NCBI GenBank assembly: GCA_030631455.1
Contig: DAOVLC010000129.1
Location: 1-5,386, forward strand
Direction: 5' to 3'
Length of the DNA stretch: 5,386 nt
Source of the DNA: Candidatus Zixiibacteriota bacterium
Lineage (GTDB): Bacteria > Zixibacteria > MSB-5A5 > JAABVY01 > JAHJOQ01
This document shows positions 1-5,386 of this stretch, in pieces. How positions within the stretch are numbered: position 1 is the stretch's first letter; each line of letters starts with the position of its first letter. Made by a program: the position numbers and the translations under genes. Below the pieces are notes generated by a model that saw only the letters and a list, made by a program, of their open reading frames with translations, made no database searches and had not been told where the DNA came from.

Positions 1-826
1 ACTTTTCGAGTTTCATCCACGAATACAGGCTTTTATGCATCTGAGTCCAGTCAGTCGCAAAATACGGATATCCAAGCTGTTCGTTCAACCTGTCGGAGAC
101 CTCCGATGACCTGTACATGTCGTCCAGCTTTATCTGAATACCTGTCACCATCCGTTCCATTTTGAAAAGCTTCTGCGCCGATGGTATGCTTATGTAACAG
201 AGCGAGGCATCGTACTCGTGGAGTCCGTTGCTGAAGATTCCGGACACGGTGAACTGCGCGACTTTGGGTATTTTCATTCCCGCCACTCCTCCCAGAACGG
301 CGAGATCCTTGAGGCTCATCAGGACAATCCGTGAGCCGACCGTAACACCGAGCCGCTCAGCAAGGGTGGTTCCGAGAACGATACCGGGCAGACCGGATTC
401 GAGAGTATCGAGGTTCAATTCGCCGCGTGTTATCGTTTCCCTCAGATTCGAGACTTTTCTTTCGAGACGTGGATCGACTCCGCGAACCATCGTTCCATCA
501 TTCTCTTTGGATGACGATATCGAGGCCTTGTAATAGATGAACGGTGCTGCTGCGACGACATGCTCGACAGGTAGGATTTCCGCCAGAAGCTCGTCAGTCT
601 CCTGTATGCCGACGTCATCGAAAGTGAAGATCGATACGTGTGCCAGTGTACCGACAATTCGCTCGCGGACCTCCGATTCGAAACCATTCATCATAGACAG
701 CACGGTCACGAGTGCGGCGACACCTATGGTGATACCGGCAATTGTTATCAGGCTGATTACAGAGATGAAACTTTCACGTTGTTTTGATTTCATGTACCGT
801 GCGGCTATGAACAGCTCATAACGCAT
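1..826 (-). CDS. LolC/LolE-type ABC transporter permease, 3' end cut off by window edge
   Basis: Inner-membrane permease of the LolC/LolE (FtsX/MacB-like) family. In the Lol system such permeases work with the ATPase LolD to release lipoproteins from the inner membrane for transfer to the outer membrane. The visible 275 codons show the family layout. There is a short cytoplasmic start (MRYELFIAARYM) and a first membrane helix at about residues 20-45, ending in SMMNGFE. A periplasmic domain follows, with GVDPR (116-120), SGIFSNGLHEYD (195-206) and the DWTQMHKSLYSWMKLEK stretch (259-275), which in this family leads into the second membrane helix. The family is usually about 400 residues, so roughly a third is missing, including the remaining helices. 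The ATG lies 3 nt after the lysS stop, and GGAG in the end of lysS sits 6 nt upstream, so coupled translation is likely. Whether it is LolC, LolE or a fused LolCE form cannot be decided; no lolD is in the window. Confidence 0.9.
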   Translation of the reverse strand, partial: MRYELFIAARYMKSKQRESFISVISLITIAGITIGVAALVTVLSMMNGFESEVRERIVGTLAHVSIFTFDDVGIQETDELLAEILPVEHVVAAAPFIYYKASISSSKENDGTMVRGVDPRLERKVSNLRETITRGELNLDTLESGLPGIVLGTTLAERLGVTVGSRIVLMSLKDLAVLGGVAGMKIPKVAQFTVSGIFSNGLHEYDASLCYISIPSAQKLFKMERMVTGIQIKLDDMYRSSEVSDRLNEQLGYPYFATDWTQMHKSLYSWMKLEK

Positions 827-829
827 ATA

Positions 830-2305
830 TTACTCCGGCTTTAACTGCGGGAAGAGCAGCACCTCTCTGATATTCGTCTGATTCGTCAGGAGCATTACGA
901 GGCGATCTACACCGAATCCGAGTCCGCCGGTCGGAGGCATACCGTATTCCATAGCGCGGAGAAAATCCTCGTCCAGCATCTGCGCCTCTTTGTCACCCAG
1001 TTTCGACAACTGTTTCTGCAGCTCGAATCTCTCCCGCTGATCGAGAGGATCGTTCAACTCCGAGAACGCATTCCCCATCTCAAAACCGCAGATATATGGT
1101 TGGAAACGCTCGGTCAGCTTCGGGTTGTTGCGGTGAACCTTGGCGAGAGGTGACATCTCGACAGGATGATCGGTGATGAACGTAGGCTGTACCAAGTTCG
1201 GCTGAACTTTCTCTTTGAATATGTCATCGATGATTTTGCCCCGACCCCTCGACTCATCGATTTCAATTTGCTTTTCCTTGCAGGCCTTGATCAGTTCCTT
1301 ATCGTCGAGAGACTCCGAGTCTATTCCCGTAAACTTCGTGATAGCTTCGAGCACTGGCAACCGATTCCATTCGCAGTCGAGTTCGATTTCCTGATCCTGG
1401 TAACTGAGCACTGAGGTTCCGAGGGTTTCACGTGTTACGTAAATAATGAGTTCGCGATAGAGTTCCATAATGTCGTTGTAATCGGCGTATGCCTGGTAGA
1501 GTTCTACCATCGTGAACTCGGGGCTGTGCGCCCTGTCGAGTCCTTCGTTCCTGAAGTCTTTACATACTTCATAGACTTTCTCGAATCCTCCGACGATCAG
1601 TCTTTTCAGATAAAGTTCATCCGCGATTCGCAGGAACAGCTTCATTCCGAGGCGGTTGTGATACGTAGTGAACGGTTCAGCCGATGCTCCTCCGTACAGA
1701 GGCTGGAGAATCGGGGTCTCGACCTCAACAAAGCCTTTGTCGTCGAGGAAATCGCGAATGGAGCGTATGGTCTTCCCTCTGGTCAGGAAGATATTCTTCA
1801 CGTCCAGGTTGGATATGAGATCAAGATAGCGCTGCCTGTAACGTGTCTCCACATCTTTCAGGCCATGCCATTTTTCCGGAAGCGGCCTGAGAGCCTTTGC
1901 AAGAATCTCGAAGCTCTCGGCCCAAATCGATATTTCGCCTTTCTTCGTGCGGAACACTTTGCCCCGGCATCCGATTATATCGCCGATGTCAAGCTGCTTG
2001 TAGAGTGCGTACAGCTCGTCTCCGACGCTGTCTTTCTTGAAGTATATCTGTATCTGTCCGAGATCGTCCTGGATGTGACAGAAACCGGCCTTGCCCATGA
2101 CGCGAATACTCATTAGTCGGCCTGCTGCCGCGACTTCCAACTTGCTCTCTTCGAGATCCTCGAAGTTATCGATTATCTGCTTCGACCGGTGTGTGATGTC
2201 ATACTTGTAGGGATACGGATTCACGCCCGTCTCACGGAGAGCCTCAAGCTTCCCGATTCTAACGGTTCTTTGATCTTCTGTTGTTTCTACTTCGTGGTCG
2301 CCCAA
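830..2305 (-). CDS. lysS: Lysyl-tRNA synthetase, class II
   Basis: Cytoplasmic enzyme that charges tRNA(Lys) with lysine using ATP. The 491-residue length is normal for bacterial class II LysRS. An N-terminal helix and OB-fold anticodon-binding domain (about 57-135) is followed by the conserved linker ALRPLPEKWHGL (138-149) and RYRQRYLDLIS. The catalytic core then shows motif 1 (about 180-203, ending VEVETPIL), motif 2 (about 245-270, FRNEGLDRAHSPEFT), GNAFSELND (411-419) and motif 3 (about 456-490, GMPPTGGLGFGVDRLVML, then the LLFPQLKP end). The start codon is TTG. I chose it because the next in-frame Met (residue 65) lies inside the OB fold, and because a GGAG ribosome site sits 6 nt upstream. 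One oddity is GGASAEPF at 205-212, where most bacterial LysRS have GGAAARPF (Arg replaced by Glu). It lies 26 nt after coaD and 3 nt before the permease gene. Confidence 0.97.
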   Translation of the reverse strand: MGDHEVETTEDQRTVRIGKLEALRETGVNPYPYKYDITHRSKQIIDNFEDLEESKLEVAAAGRLMSIRVMGKAGFCHIQDDLGQIQIYFKKDSVGDELYALYKQLDIGDIIGCRGKVFRTKKGEISIWAESFEILAKALRPLPEKWHGLKDVETRYRQRYLDLISNLDVKNIFLTRGKTIRSIRDFLDDKGFVEVETPILQPLYGGASAEPFTTYHNRLGMKLFLRIADELYLKRLIVGGFEKVYEVCKDFRNEGLDRAHSPEFTMVELYQAYADYNDIMELYRELIIYVTRETLGTSVLSYQDQEIELDCEWNRLPVLEAITKFTGIDSESLDDKELIKACKEKQIEIDESRGRGKIIDDIFKEKVQPNLVQPTFITDHPVEMSPLAKVHRNNPKLTERFQPYICGFEMGNAFSELNDPLDQRERFELQKQLSKLGDKEAQMLDEDFLRAMEYGMPPTGGLGFGVDRLVMLLTNQTNIREVLLFPQLKPE

Positions 2306-2311
2306 TTATCG

Positions 2312-2315
2312 CTCC
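2312..2315 (-). promoter_or_regulatory. Ribosome binding site of lysS (GGAG) that fixes the TTG start
   Basis: GGAG, read on the minus strand, lies 6 nt before the TTG at 2305. It supports that rare start codon over the distant internal ATG. Its first two bases also lie in the 3' arm of a small inverted repeat, CCAG-AA-CTGG (2314-2323), which could weakly compete with ribosome access. A four-pair stem with a two-base loop is unlikely to be stable alone, so any regulatory role is speculative. Confidence 0.65.
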
Positions 2316-2331
2316 AGTTCTGGGATACAAT

Positions 2332-2817
2332 TTAATTATTGGCAGAGGATTTCTCTTTCAGGGCCTGGTTGACACATGGTGGGACGAGTTGGGAGATATC
2401 TCCACCGTTTTGCGCAACGTCCTTCACAAGCGAGGATGAAAGATACACGTATTTCAGTGACGGCATGAGGAAGACCGTTTCCGCCTGTTGTGCAAGTTCT
2501 CGATTCATGAGCGCGAGCTGAAATTCGTATTCGAAGTCGGATACTGCTCTCAATCCTCGAATGATTGCAGCTGCCCCCCGTTTCTCGACGAATTTTGCAA
2601 GCAGTCCGGAGAATCTCACGACCTCCAGATTCTTCATGCCGGCTGTAGCTTCTGTGACCTGCCTGGTTCTCACTTCCTGATTGAACAGGTATGTTTTCTC
2701 GCTGCTTCCGGCGACTGCTACGATCAGCTTGTCGAACATTTTTGACGCGCGCTCCATCAAGTCGAGATGACCGTTAGTGACAGGATCGAAGCTGCCGGGG
2801 TAAATCGCGATTCTCAT
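2332..2817 (-). CDS. coaD: Phosphopantetheine adenylyltransferase (PPAT)
   Basis: Fourth enzyme of coenzyme A biosynthesis: it transfers AMP from ATP to 4'-phosphopantetheine, giving dephospho-CoA and pyrophosphate, in the cytoplasm. The 161-residue product matches the usual length of about 160. It carries the nucleotidyltransferase signature at the N-terminus (YPGSFDPVTNGHLD, with T14-x-x-H17 the ATP-binding TxxH/NGH motif), Lys41, the RGLRAVSDFEYEFQLALMNR block (88-106) and the C-terminal SSSLVK motif (127-132) followed by the usual NGGDISQLVP. The reading frame stays open upstream to an ATG at 2937, but the 2817 ATG is right: the signature begins immediately there, a GAGGAG ribosome site sits just upstream, and the longer form would add 40 residues unlike any CoaD and overlap rsmD by about 120 bases. 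The ATG shares one base with the rsmD stop (TAATG), so translation is probably coupled. The rsmD-coaD order is common in bacteria. Confidence 0.97.
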   Translation of the reverse strand: MRIAIYPGSFDPVTNGHLDLMERASKMFDKLIVAVAGSSEKTYLFNQEVRTRQVTEATAGMKNLEVVRFSGLLAKFVEKRGAAAIIRGLRAVSDFEYEFQLALMNRELAQQAETVFLMPSLKYVYLSSSLVKDVAQNGGDISQLVPPCVNQALKEKSSANN

Positions 2818-3365
2818 TATTTGCTCCTCAAAATCAGGATTTCGGTCTGCCCGAATTTCTTCTGCCGAAGAAGAGCGTAACTCTTCGGATCGAAACTGAT
2901 CTTGGTCTTGCCTGAGTGTTCGACGATTAGCAGACATCCCTCTCTTACGAGTTTTTCACGAGCAATTTTCTGCAGGAATTGAGTCGCCAGAGTGGTTCCG
3001 TAAGGAGGATCGGCAAGCAGAAGGTTGACATCGCGCAACTGCTCGAATCTCGAAAGCCCGTCGGGTAGTTTGAGTCTCAGTATTTCGGCCTTGCCGTTTA
3101 GATCGAGACTCTGAAGGTTCTCCTTCACGACTTTAAGAGCGTCGCGAAGGGAGTCAATGAAGTAGCATTTCTTAGCTCCGCGCGATAGAGCTTCCAGGCC
3201 AAGGTTACCCGATCCGCAGAACAGGTCTGCAACTACCGCGCCCGAAATCTCGGATGCAATTATGTTGAAGACGCTCTCCTTCACCTGTTCCAGGGTCGGG
3301 CGGACTTCCAAGCCCTTGAGAGTCTTGAGCTTGAAGCCTTTCTTTTCTCCCGCCACTATTCTCAT
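2817..3365 (-). CDS. rsmD: 16S rRNA (guanine(966)-N(2))-methyltransferase
   Basis: Cytoplasmic SAM-dependent methyltransferase that modifies G966 (E. coli numbering) of 16S rRNA during small-subunit assembly. At 182 residues it has the family's usual size. The start MRIVAGEKKGFKLKT and the block RPTLEQVKESVFNII (22-36) are typical of the RsmD N-terminus. SAM-binding motif I is DLFCGSGNLGLEALSRGA (47-64), with the acidic D71 at the end of the next strand. The catalytic motif DPPYG (119-123) marks it as an amino-group (N6/N2) methyltransferase. In motif I a Cys stands where Ala is common and an Asn follows the glycine; neither should disrupt SAM binding. The ATG lies 1 nt after the stop of the PilM-like gene, with GGAG 9 nt upstream inside that gene, and the stop overlaps coaD by one base. 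The closely related RlmD-like and DNA methyltransferases are less likely given the length and the coaD neighbour. Confidence 0.93.
   Translation of the reverse strand: MRIVAGEKKGFKLKTLKGLEVRPTLEQVKESVFNIIASEISGAVVADLFCGSGNLGLEALSRGAKKCYFIDSLRDALKVVKENLQSLDLNGKAEILRLKLPDGLSRFEQLRDVNLLLADPPYGTTLATQFLQKIAREKLVREGCLLIVEHSGKTKISFDPKSYALLRQKKFGQTEILILRSK
2822..2827 (-). promoter_or_regulatory. Ribosome binding site of coaD (GAGGAG)
   Basis: On the minus strand GAGGAG falls in the last codons of rsmD, a few bases before the TAATG junction. It is the strongest Shine-Dalgarno match among the gene junctions read here. It decides the coaD start in favour of the ATG at 2817 over the ATG 120 bases further upstream. 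Confidence 0.75.
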
Positions 3366-3366
3366 G

Positions 3367-4248
3367 TCATATCACTCCGAGAGCTGCCAGGGGCAGCAGA
3401 AAGCGCTCAGGCTGGCCGACACCGCCATGTACCAGTTTCGAGATCGGCCTCGAATCGAAATTTGAAAATCCGAGCGTTGATGATAACGCCAAAGCGGCCT
3501 CATCGGTTCCTCCACCGTTTATTATGATCCTTTGAGCTCTGGGTTCAGAATCGCCTCCGTGCCACGAAAGGAGAGTGGCTACCGTGTCGACGAATTGCTG
3601 CATGTCTCCGTCAGTCGGCAACCACACCGGAGACACACTCGCTATCGTTCCGTCCGTCACTCGCAGGACGTACGAGAGCCTCTCAGCAAGATAGATGCAA
3701 TCGAGTCTCGTCGAATCGCCGGTCAAGCAGTACGCCCGCAGAATGCTTCCCCAGATGGACTGAGGGAAGAACAGCCTGTCGATGAATAGATTAAGTCTCG
3801 CGGCGGCTTTCAGCACGAACTGGACGAACTGCTTTCGCGCCGCACGAATCTTGCGTACCCTGAATGTTCCGCAGACCGAGTTTCTCACGTGGCTGCTTTC
3901 AAACCAGTAATCGTCGGATGAACCGAGGAGATGCGACGACACCTCCCAGCGCTCCCAATCTTCCATGTCGGTTTTCAAGCCTGTGGGTATCTGGATGTTT
4001 GATTCAATAACACGGTCAGCAGGGAGAACCAGAGACGTCAGAACAGCCCCGCCTCCGTCCGGAATAATACGATTGGTAGCTTTCAGTAAGGCCGCAACTT
4101 TATCCTCGGAGGCTTCATCCGAATCGGGGCGGTCGAATGCCATTGCGTCAACCAATGCCCAACCACCGCGAGCAGGTTCCACCAGGACTGCTCTGACCGC
4201 ATCGCATGCGAGCTCAATCCCAAGTCGGTATTTGAATGGACTAATCAT
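3367..4248 (-). CDS. Divergent PilM-like protein (degenerate actin-like ATPase fold)
   Basis: I do not recognise a named orthologue. The 293-residue layout resembles PilM/ComA-type actin-fold proteins, which form the cytoplasmic part of type IV pilus and secretion platforms. The similarity, in order, is: an N-terminal strand-turn YRLGIELACDAVRAVLVE (7-24), where PilM has its GIDIG-SS-VK motif; a strand followed by NIQIP (84-88) and an acidic/Trp helix WERWEVSSHLL (98-108) like the IQ-P and WE segments of PilM; a predicted helix (about 133-152) and a strand IYLAERLSYVLRV (185-197), where PilM carries its DIG phosphate-2 motif; then IIINGGG (241-247), like the family's GG adenosine motif; and a C-terminal LPLAALGVI. 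Only the last glycine motif is well kept, so nucleotide binding may be lost. No signal peptide or membrane helix is visible. Its ATG overlaps the comEA-like stop (ATGA) and no clear ribosome site precedes it, so it probably depends on coupled re-initiation. No pilN or pilO follows. The family call is an inference from pattern only. Confidence 0.55.
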   Translation of the reverse strand: MISPFKYRLGIELACDAVRAVLVEPARGGWALVDAMAFDRPDSDEASEDKVAALLKATNRIIPDGGGAVLTSLVLPADRVIESNIQIPTGLKTDMEDWERWEVSSHLLGSSDDYWFESSHVRNSVCGTFRVRKIRAARKQFVQFVLKAAARLNLFIDRLFFPQSIWGSILRAYCLTGDSTRLDCIYLAERLSYVLRVTDGTIASVSPVWLPTDGDMQQFVDTVATLLSWHGGDSEPRAQRIIINGGGTDEAALALSSTLGFSNFDSRPISKLVHGGVGQPERFLLPLAALGVI

Positions 4249-4670
4249 TGGTCGCCAGGCGTTATCATGTTGCGGATCGCCTCGAGTTTAGCGCTCCCGA
4301 TTCCACGGACATTTATGAGATCGTCAGCCTTGATGAACCGTCCGTTCTGGATACGAAAATCGATGATCCGTTGTGCAAGTTGTGGTCCGATTCCCGGCAG
4401 AAGCTCCAGTGAGTCGGCGGATGCCGTGTTGATATTAATCTTGTACTTGCCCAACATCTCAGCGGTTACCGCACCGGGCAAACGTGTCTGTTTCACGATC
4501 GGGCGTGCCTCCGATTGGACATGAGTGATGATTACGTCGGGGTATACCACCGCTCTGGACTTCTGGTAGATTCCGGTTGCTCCACCTATAAGAAGAAGCG
4601 CAGCCAGAAACAGCAACGCCCTGATCTCGGACCTCGAAAACAGTTCTCTCCGCATCTCGTTCACAGGCAT
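4245..4670 (-). CDS. ComEA-type helix-hairpin-helix protein, membrane-anchored, without SLBB domain
   Basis: ComEA-family protein. In naturally competent bacteria ComEA binds incoming double-stranded DNA on the outer face of the inner membrane. The 141-residue product has a basic N-terminus, one membrane helix (about 16-34, IRALLFLAALLLIGGATGIY), a linker of about 40 residues, and a C-terminal pair of helix-hairpin-helix motifs. These read ININTASADSLELLPGIGPQLAQ (78-100) and, after the FR-x-x-NG-x-F turn, DLINVRGIGSAKLEAI (117-132). Both GIG hairpins are intact. The linker is too short for the SLBB domain found in Bacillus ComEA, so it resembles the short Gram-negative forms. The frame is open to a TTG at 4721 that would overlap the upstream gene; I prefer the ATG at 4670, which has GAGG 6 nt upstream. 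Its stop overlaps the PilM-like start by 4 bases. A competence role is inferred; some ComEA-like HhH proteins have unknown functions. Confidence 0.88.
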   Translation of the reverse strand: MPVNEMRRELFSRSEIRALLFLAALLLIGGATGIYQKSRAVVYPDVIITHVQSEARPIVKQTRLPGAVTAEMLGKYKININTASADSLELLPGIGPQLAQRIIDFRIQNGRFIKADDLINVRGIGSAKLEAIRNMITPGDQ

Positions 4671-4676
4671 ACCTCG

Positions 4677-4680
4677 CCTC
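4677..4680 (-). promoter_or_regulatory. Ribosome binding site of the comEA-like gene (GAGG)
   Basis: GAGG read on the minus strand, with 6 nt to the ATG at 4670, supports that start over the upstream TTG. It partly overlaps a 5-bp inverted repeat, CTCAA-CCT-TTGAG (4678-4690), so a small hairpin could touch the ribosome site. The stem is short and this is not strong evidence of control. Confidence 0.55.
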
Positions 4681-4701
4681 AAAGGTTGAGATAAAATACC
4701 G

Positions 4702-5386
4702 TCACCTAACGAGAAGGGCAACTAAAACTTTGCCAACCTCCGACAGGCTTGCCGGACTGCATTTGTCAGGAGTGTCCGAAATCGTGTGCCAGTATGGATA
4801 ATCGAAGTCGATTATGTCGATGACAGGGATGCCTTTTTCGAGAAAGGGAACATGATCGTCGTAAACCATATATTTGATCGAGTCGGCAAAAGAGGTGGCA
4901 CCCACTTCTTTCGCCTTGCTCCATACATTGTCCACGACTCTACGGGCATGAACATGTGAGTATTCCTCCCGGTATATTCGGAGATCAGCATCGCCGATCA
5001 GGTCGACAAGCACACCGAACGCGTAGTAGTTGGTGGGGATACTCTTCACGTAGTGCTTTGATCCGATACAGAAATAGTCAAGATTCCCGGCTCTGCCATA
5101 GTCTTCACAATCAAACAGTACAAGATCGATTCCGAAGGGAGTATTCAGGCCCGGTATCAAGTTGGCGAGTTCCATCAGGACTGCACATCCGGAGGCGCCG
5201 TCGTTGGCTCCGATTATCGGCTGGTCGCGCAGTGTGGAATCCGGTTCGAGATCTGCGAAAGGTCTGGTATCCCAGTGAGCGCACAGAATCACTCTCGGCA
5301 TACGGCCCGGGCTGAAACTTGCGATTATATTGGTGCAGTTGAATGTTGTGTCAACAATTGTGTCCGTGAATGAGAATTGCTGGAGC
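4702..5386 (-). CDS. M28-family metallopeptidase / glutaminyl-peptide cyclotransferase-like enzyme, 5' end missing
   Basis: Zinc enzyme of the M28 fold, closest in pattern to glutaminyl cyclase (QC), which converts N-terminal glutamine of peptides to pyroglutamate. The frame is open to the window edge: 227 codons are visible, and the ATG at 5301 lies inside the domain (the preceding CTNIIASFSPGR is already family-like), so the true start is beyond the window. Numbering from the first visible codon, likely metal and catalytic residues are H37 in CAHWDTRPFAD, D62 in GANDGASG, E94-D95 in FDCEDYG, D128 in VDLIGD, D176-D177-H178 in YDDHVPF, and H200 in YWHTISDTPDK. The DDH-P-F and FDYPYWHT segments favour QC over plain aminopeptidases. 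A secretion or lipoprotein signal would be expected but lies outside the view. It is followed after 31 nt by the comEA-like gene. Aminopeptidase activity is the main alternative. Confidence 0.85.
   Translation of the reverse strand, partial: LQQFSFTDTIVDTTFNCTNIIASFSPGRMPRVILCAHWDTRPFADLEPDSTLRDQPIIGANDGASGCAVLMELANLIPGLNTPFGIDLVLFDCEDYGRAGNLDYFCIGSKHYVKSIPTNYYAFGVLVDLIGDADLRIYREEYSHVHARRVVDNVWSKAKEVGATSFADSIKYMVYDDHVPFLEKGIPVIDIIDFDYPYWHTISDTPDKCSPASLSEVGKVLVALLVR

Noticed and set aside
228..821. Plus-strand open frames and a minus-strand frame (442-687) in the permease region
   Set aside because: The minus-strand frame at 1-826 gives a clear LolC/E permease; the others are Ser/Arg/Thr-rich shadows without domains.
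1526..2116. A 196-codon plus-strand open frame opposite lysS
   Set aside because: It is fully antisense to the conserved catalytic and OB-fold regions of LysRS, and its translation shows no recognisable domain; it is a shadow of the lysS codon pattern.
2306..2331. The AT-rich gap between coaD and lysS as a promoter for lysS
   Set aside because: Only 26 nt are available and I could not find a convincing paired -35/-10 set; read-through from upstream is the simpler explanation.
2818..2937. A 40-residue N-terminal extension of CoaD starting from an ATG at 2937
   Set aside because: The extension overlaps the end of rsmD in another frame, is rich in Arg, Glu and Ser without family similarity, and the canonical MRIAIYPGSFDP start with a strong ribosome site lies at 2817.
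4678..4690. The inverted repeat CTCAA-CCT-TTGAG as a terminator after the M28 gene
   Set aside because: The stem has only 5 pairs, is AT-containing, has no T-run after it and sits on the ribosome site of the next gene; it may be chance.
4671..4721. A longer ComEA-like protein starting at TTG 4721
   Set aside because: It would overlap the upstream gene by 20 bases with a rare start and no good ribosome site; the ATG at 4670 has GAGG at correct spacing.
4702..5301. A complete M28 protein starting at ATG 5301
   Set aside because: The frame is open to the window edge, and the 28 codons upstream already read as family sequence (CTNIIASFSPGR), so the ATG is internal.

Overview
The window is a densely packed bacterial gene cluster read entirely from the minus strand, so transcription runs from base 5386 towards base 1. 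It holds seven protein genes, and both end genes are cut by the window edges. In transcription order they are: an M28 metallopeptidase/glutaminyl-cyclase-like enzyme (5' end missing), a short ComEA-type helix-hairpin-helix protein with one membrane anchor, a divergent PilM-like protein, rsmD (16S rRNA methyltransferase), coaD (phosphopantetheine adenylyltransferase), lysS (class II lysyl-tRNA synthetase), and a LolC/LolE-type ABC transporter permease (3' end missing).

Gene spacing is very tight: 31 nt, a 4-nt ATGA overlap, 1 nt, a 1-nt TAATG overlap, 26 nt and 3 nt. No gap is large enough to hold a convincing promoter or terminator, and no intergenic stretch exceeds 31 bases. The simplest reading is one polycistronic unit of at least seven genes with translational coupling at several junctions; its promoter and end lie outside the window. 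I see no tRNA, rRNA, CRISPR array, insertion sequence or long repeat.

The organism is a bacterium. The LolC/E-type permease points to a diderm (Gram-negative) cell envelope. The QC-like M28 enzyme, the short ComEA and the RNEG-D-x-x-H-x-PEFT form of LysRS motif 2 are compatible with the FCB-like or other uncultured diderm lineages, but this placement is a guess and no marker here fixes the phylum.

Functionally the cluster splits in two. The downstream part (rsmD, coaD, lysS, permease) is ordinary housekeeping: ribosome modification, coenzyme A synthesis, tRNA charging and probable lipoprotein export. The upstream part (M28 enzyme, ComEA-like, PilM-like) concerns the cell envelope. The ComEA-like and PilM-like genes are translationally coupled, and the PilM-like protein appears to have lost the nucleotide-binding motifs of its family. 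That pair is the most interesting item in an otherwise conventional region; it hints at DNA uptake or pilus-like function, but nothing here proves it.
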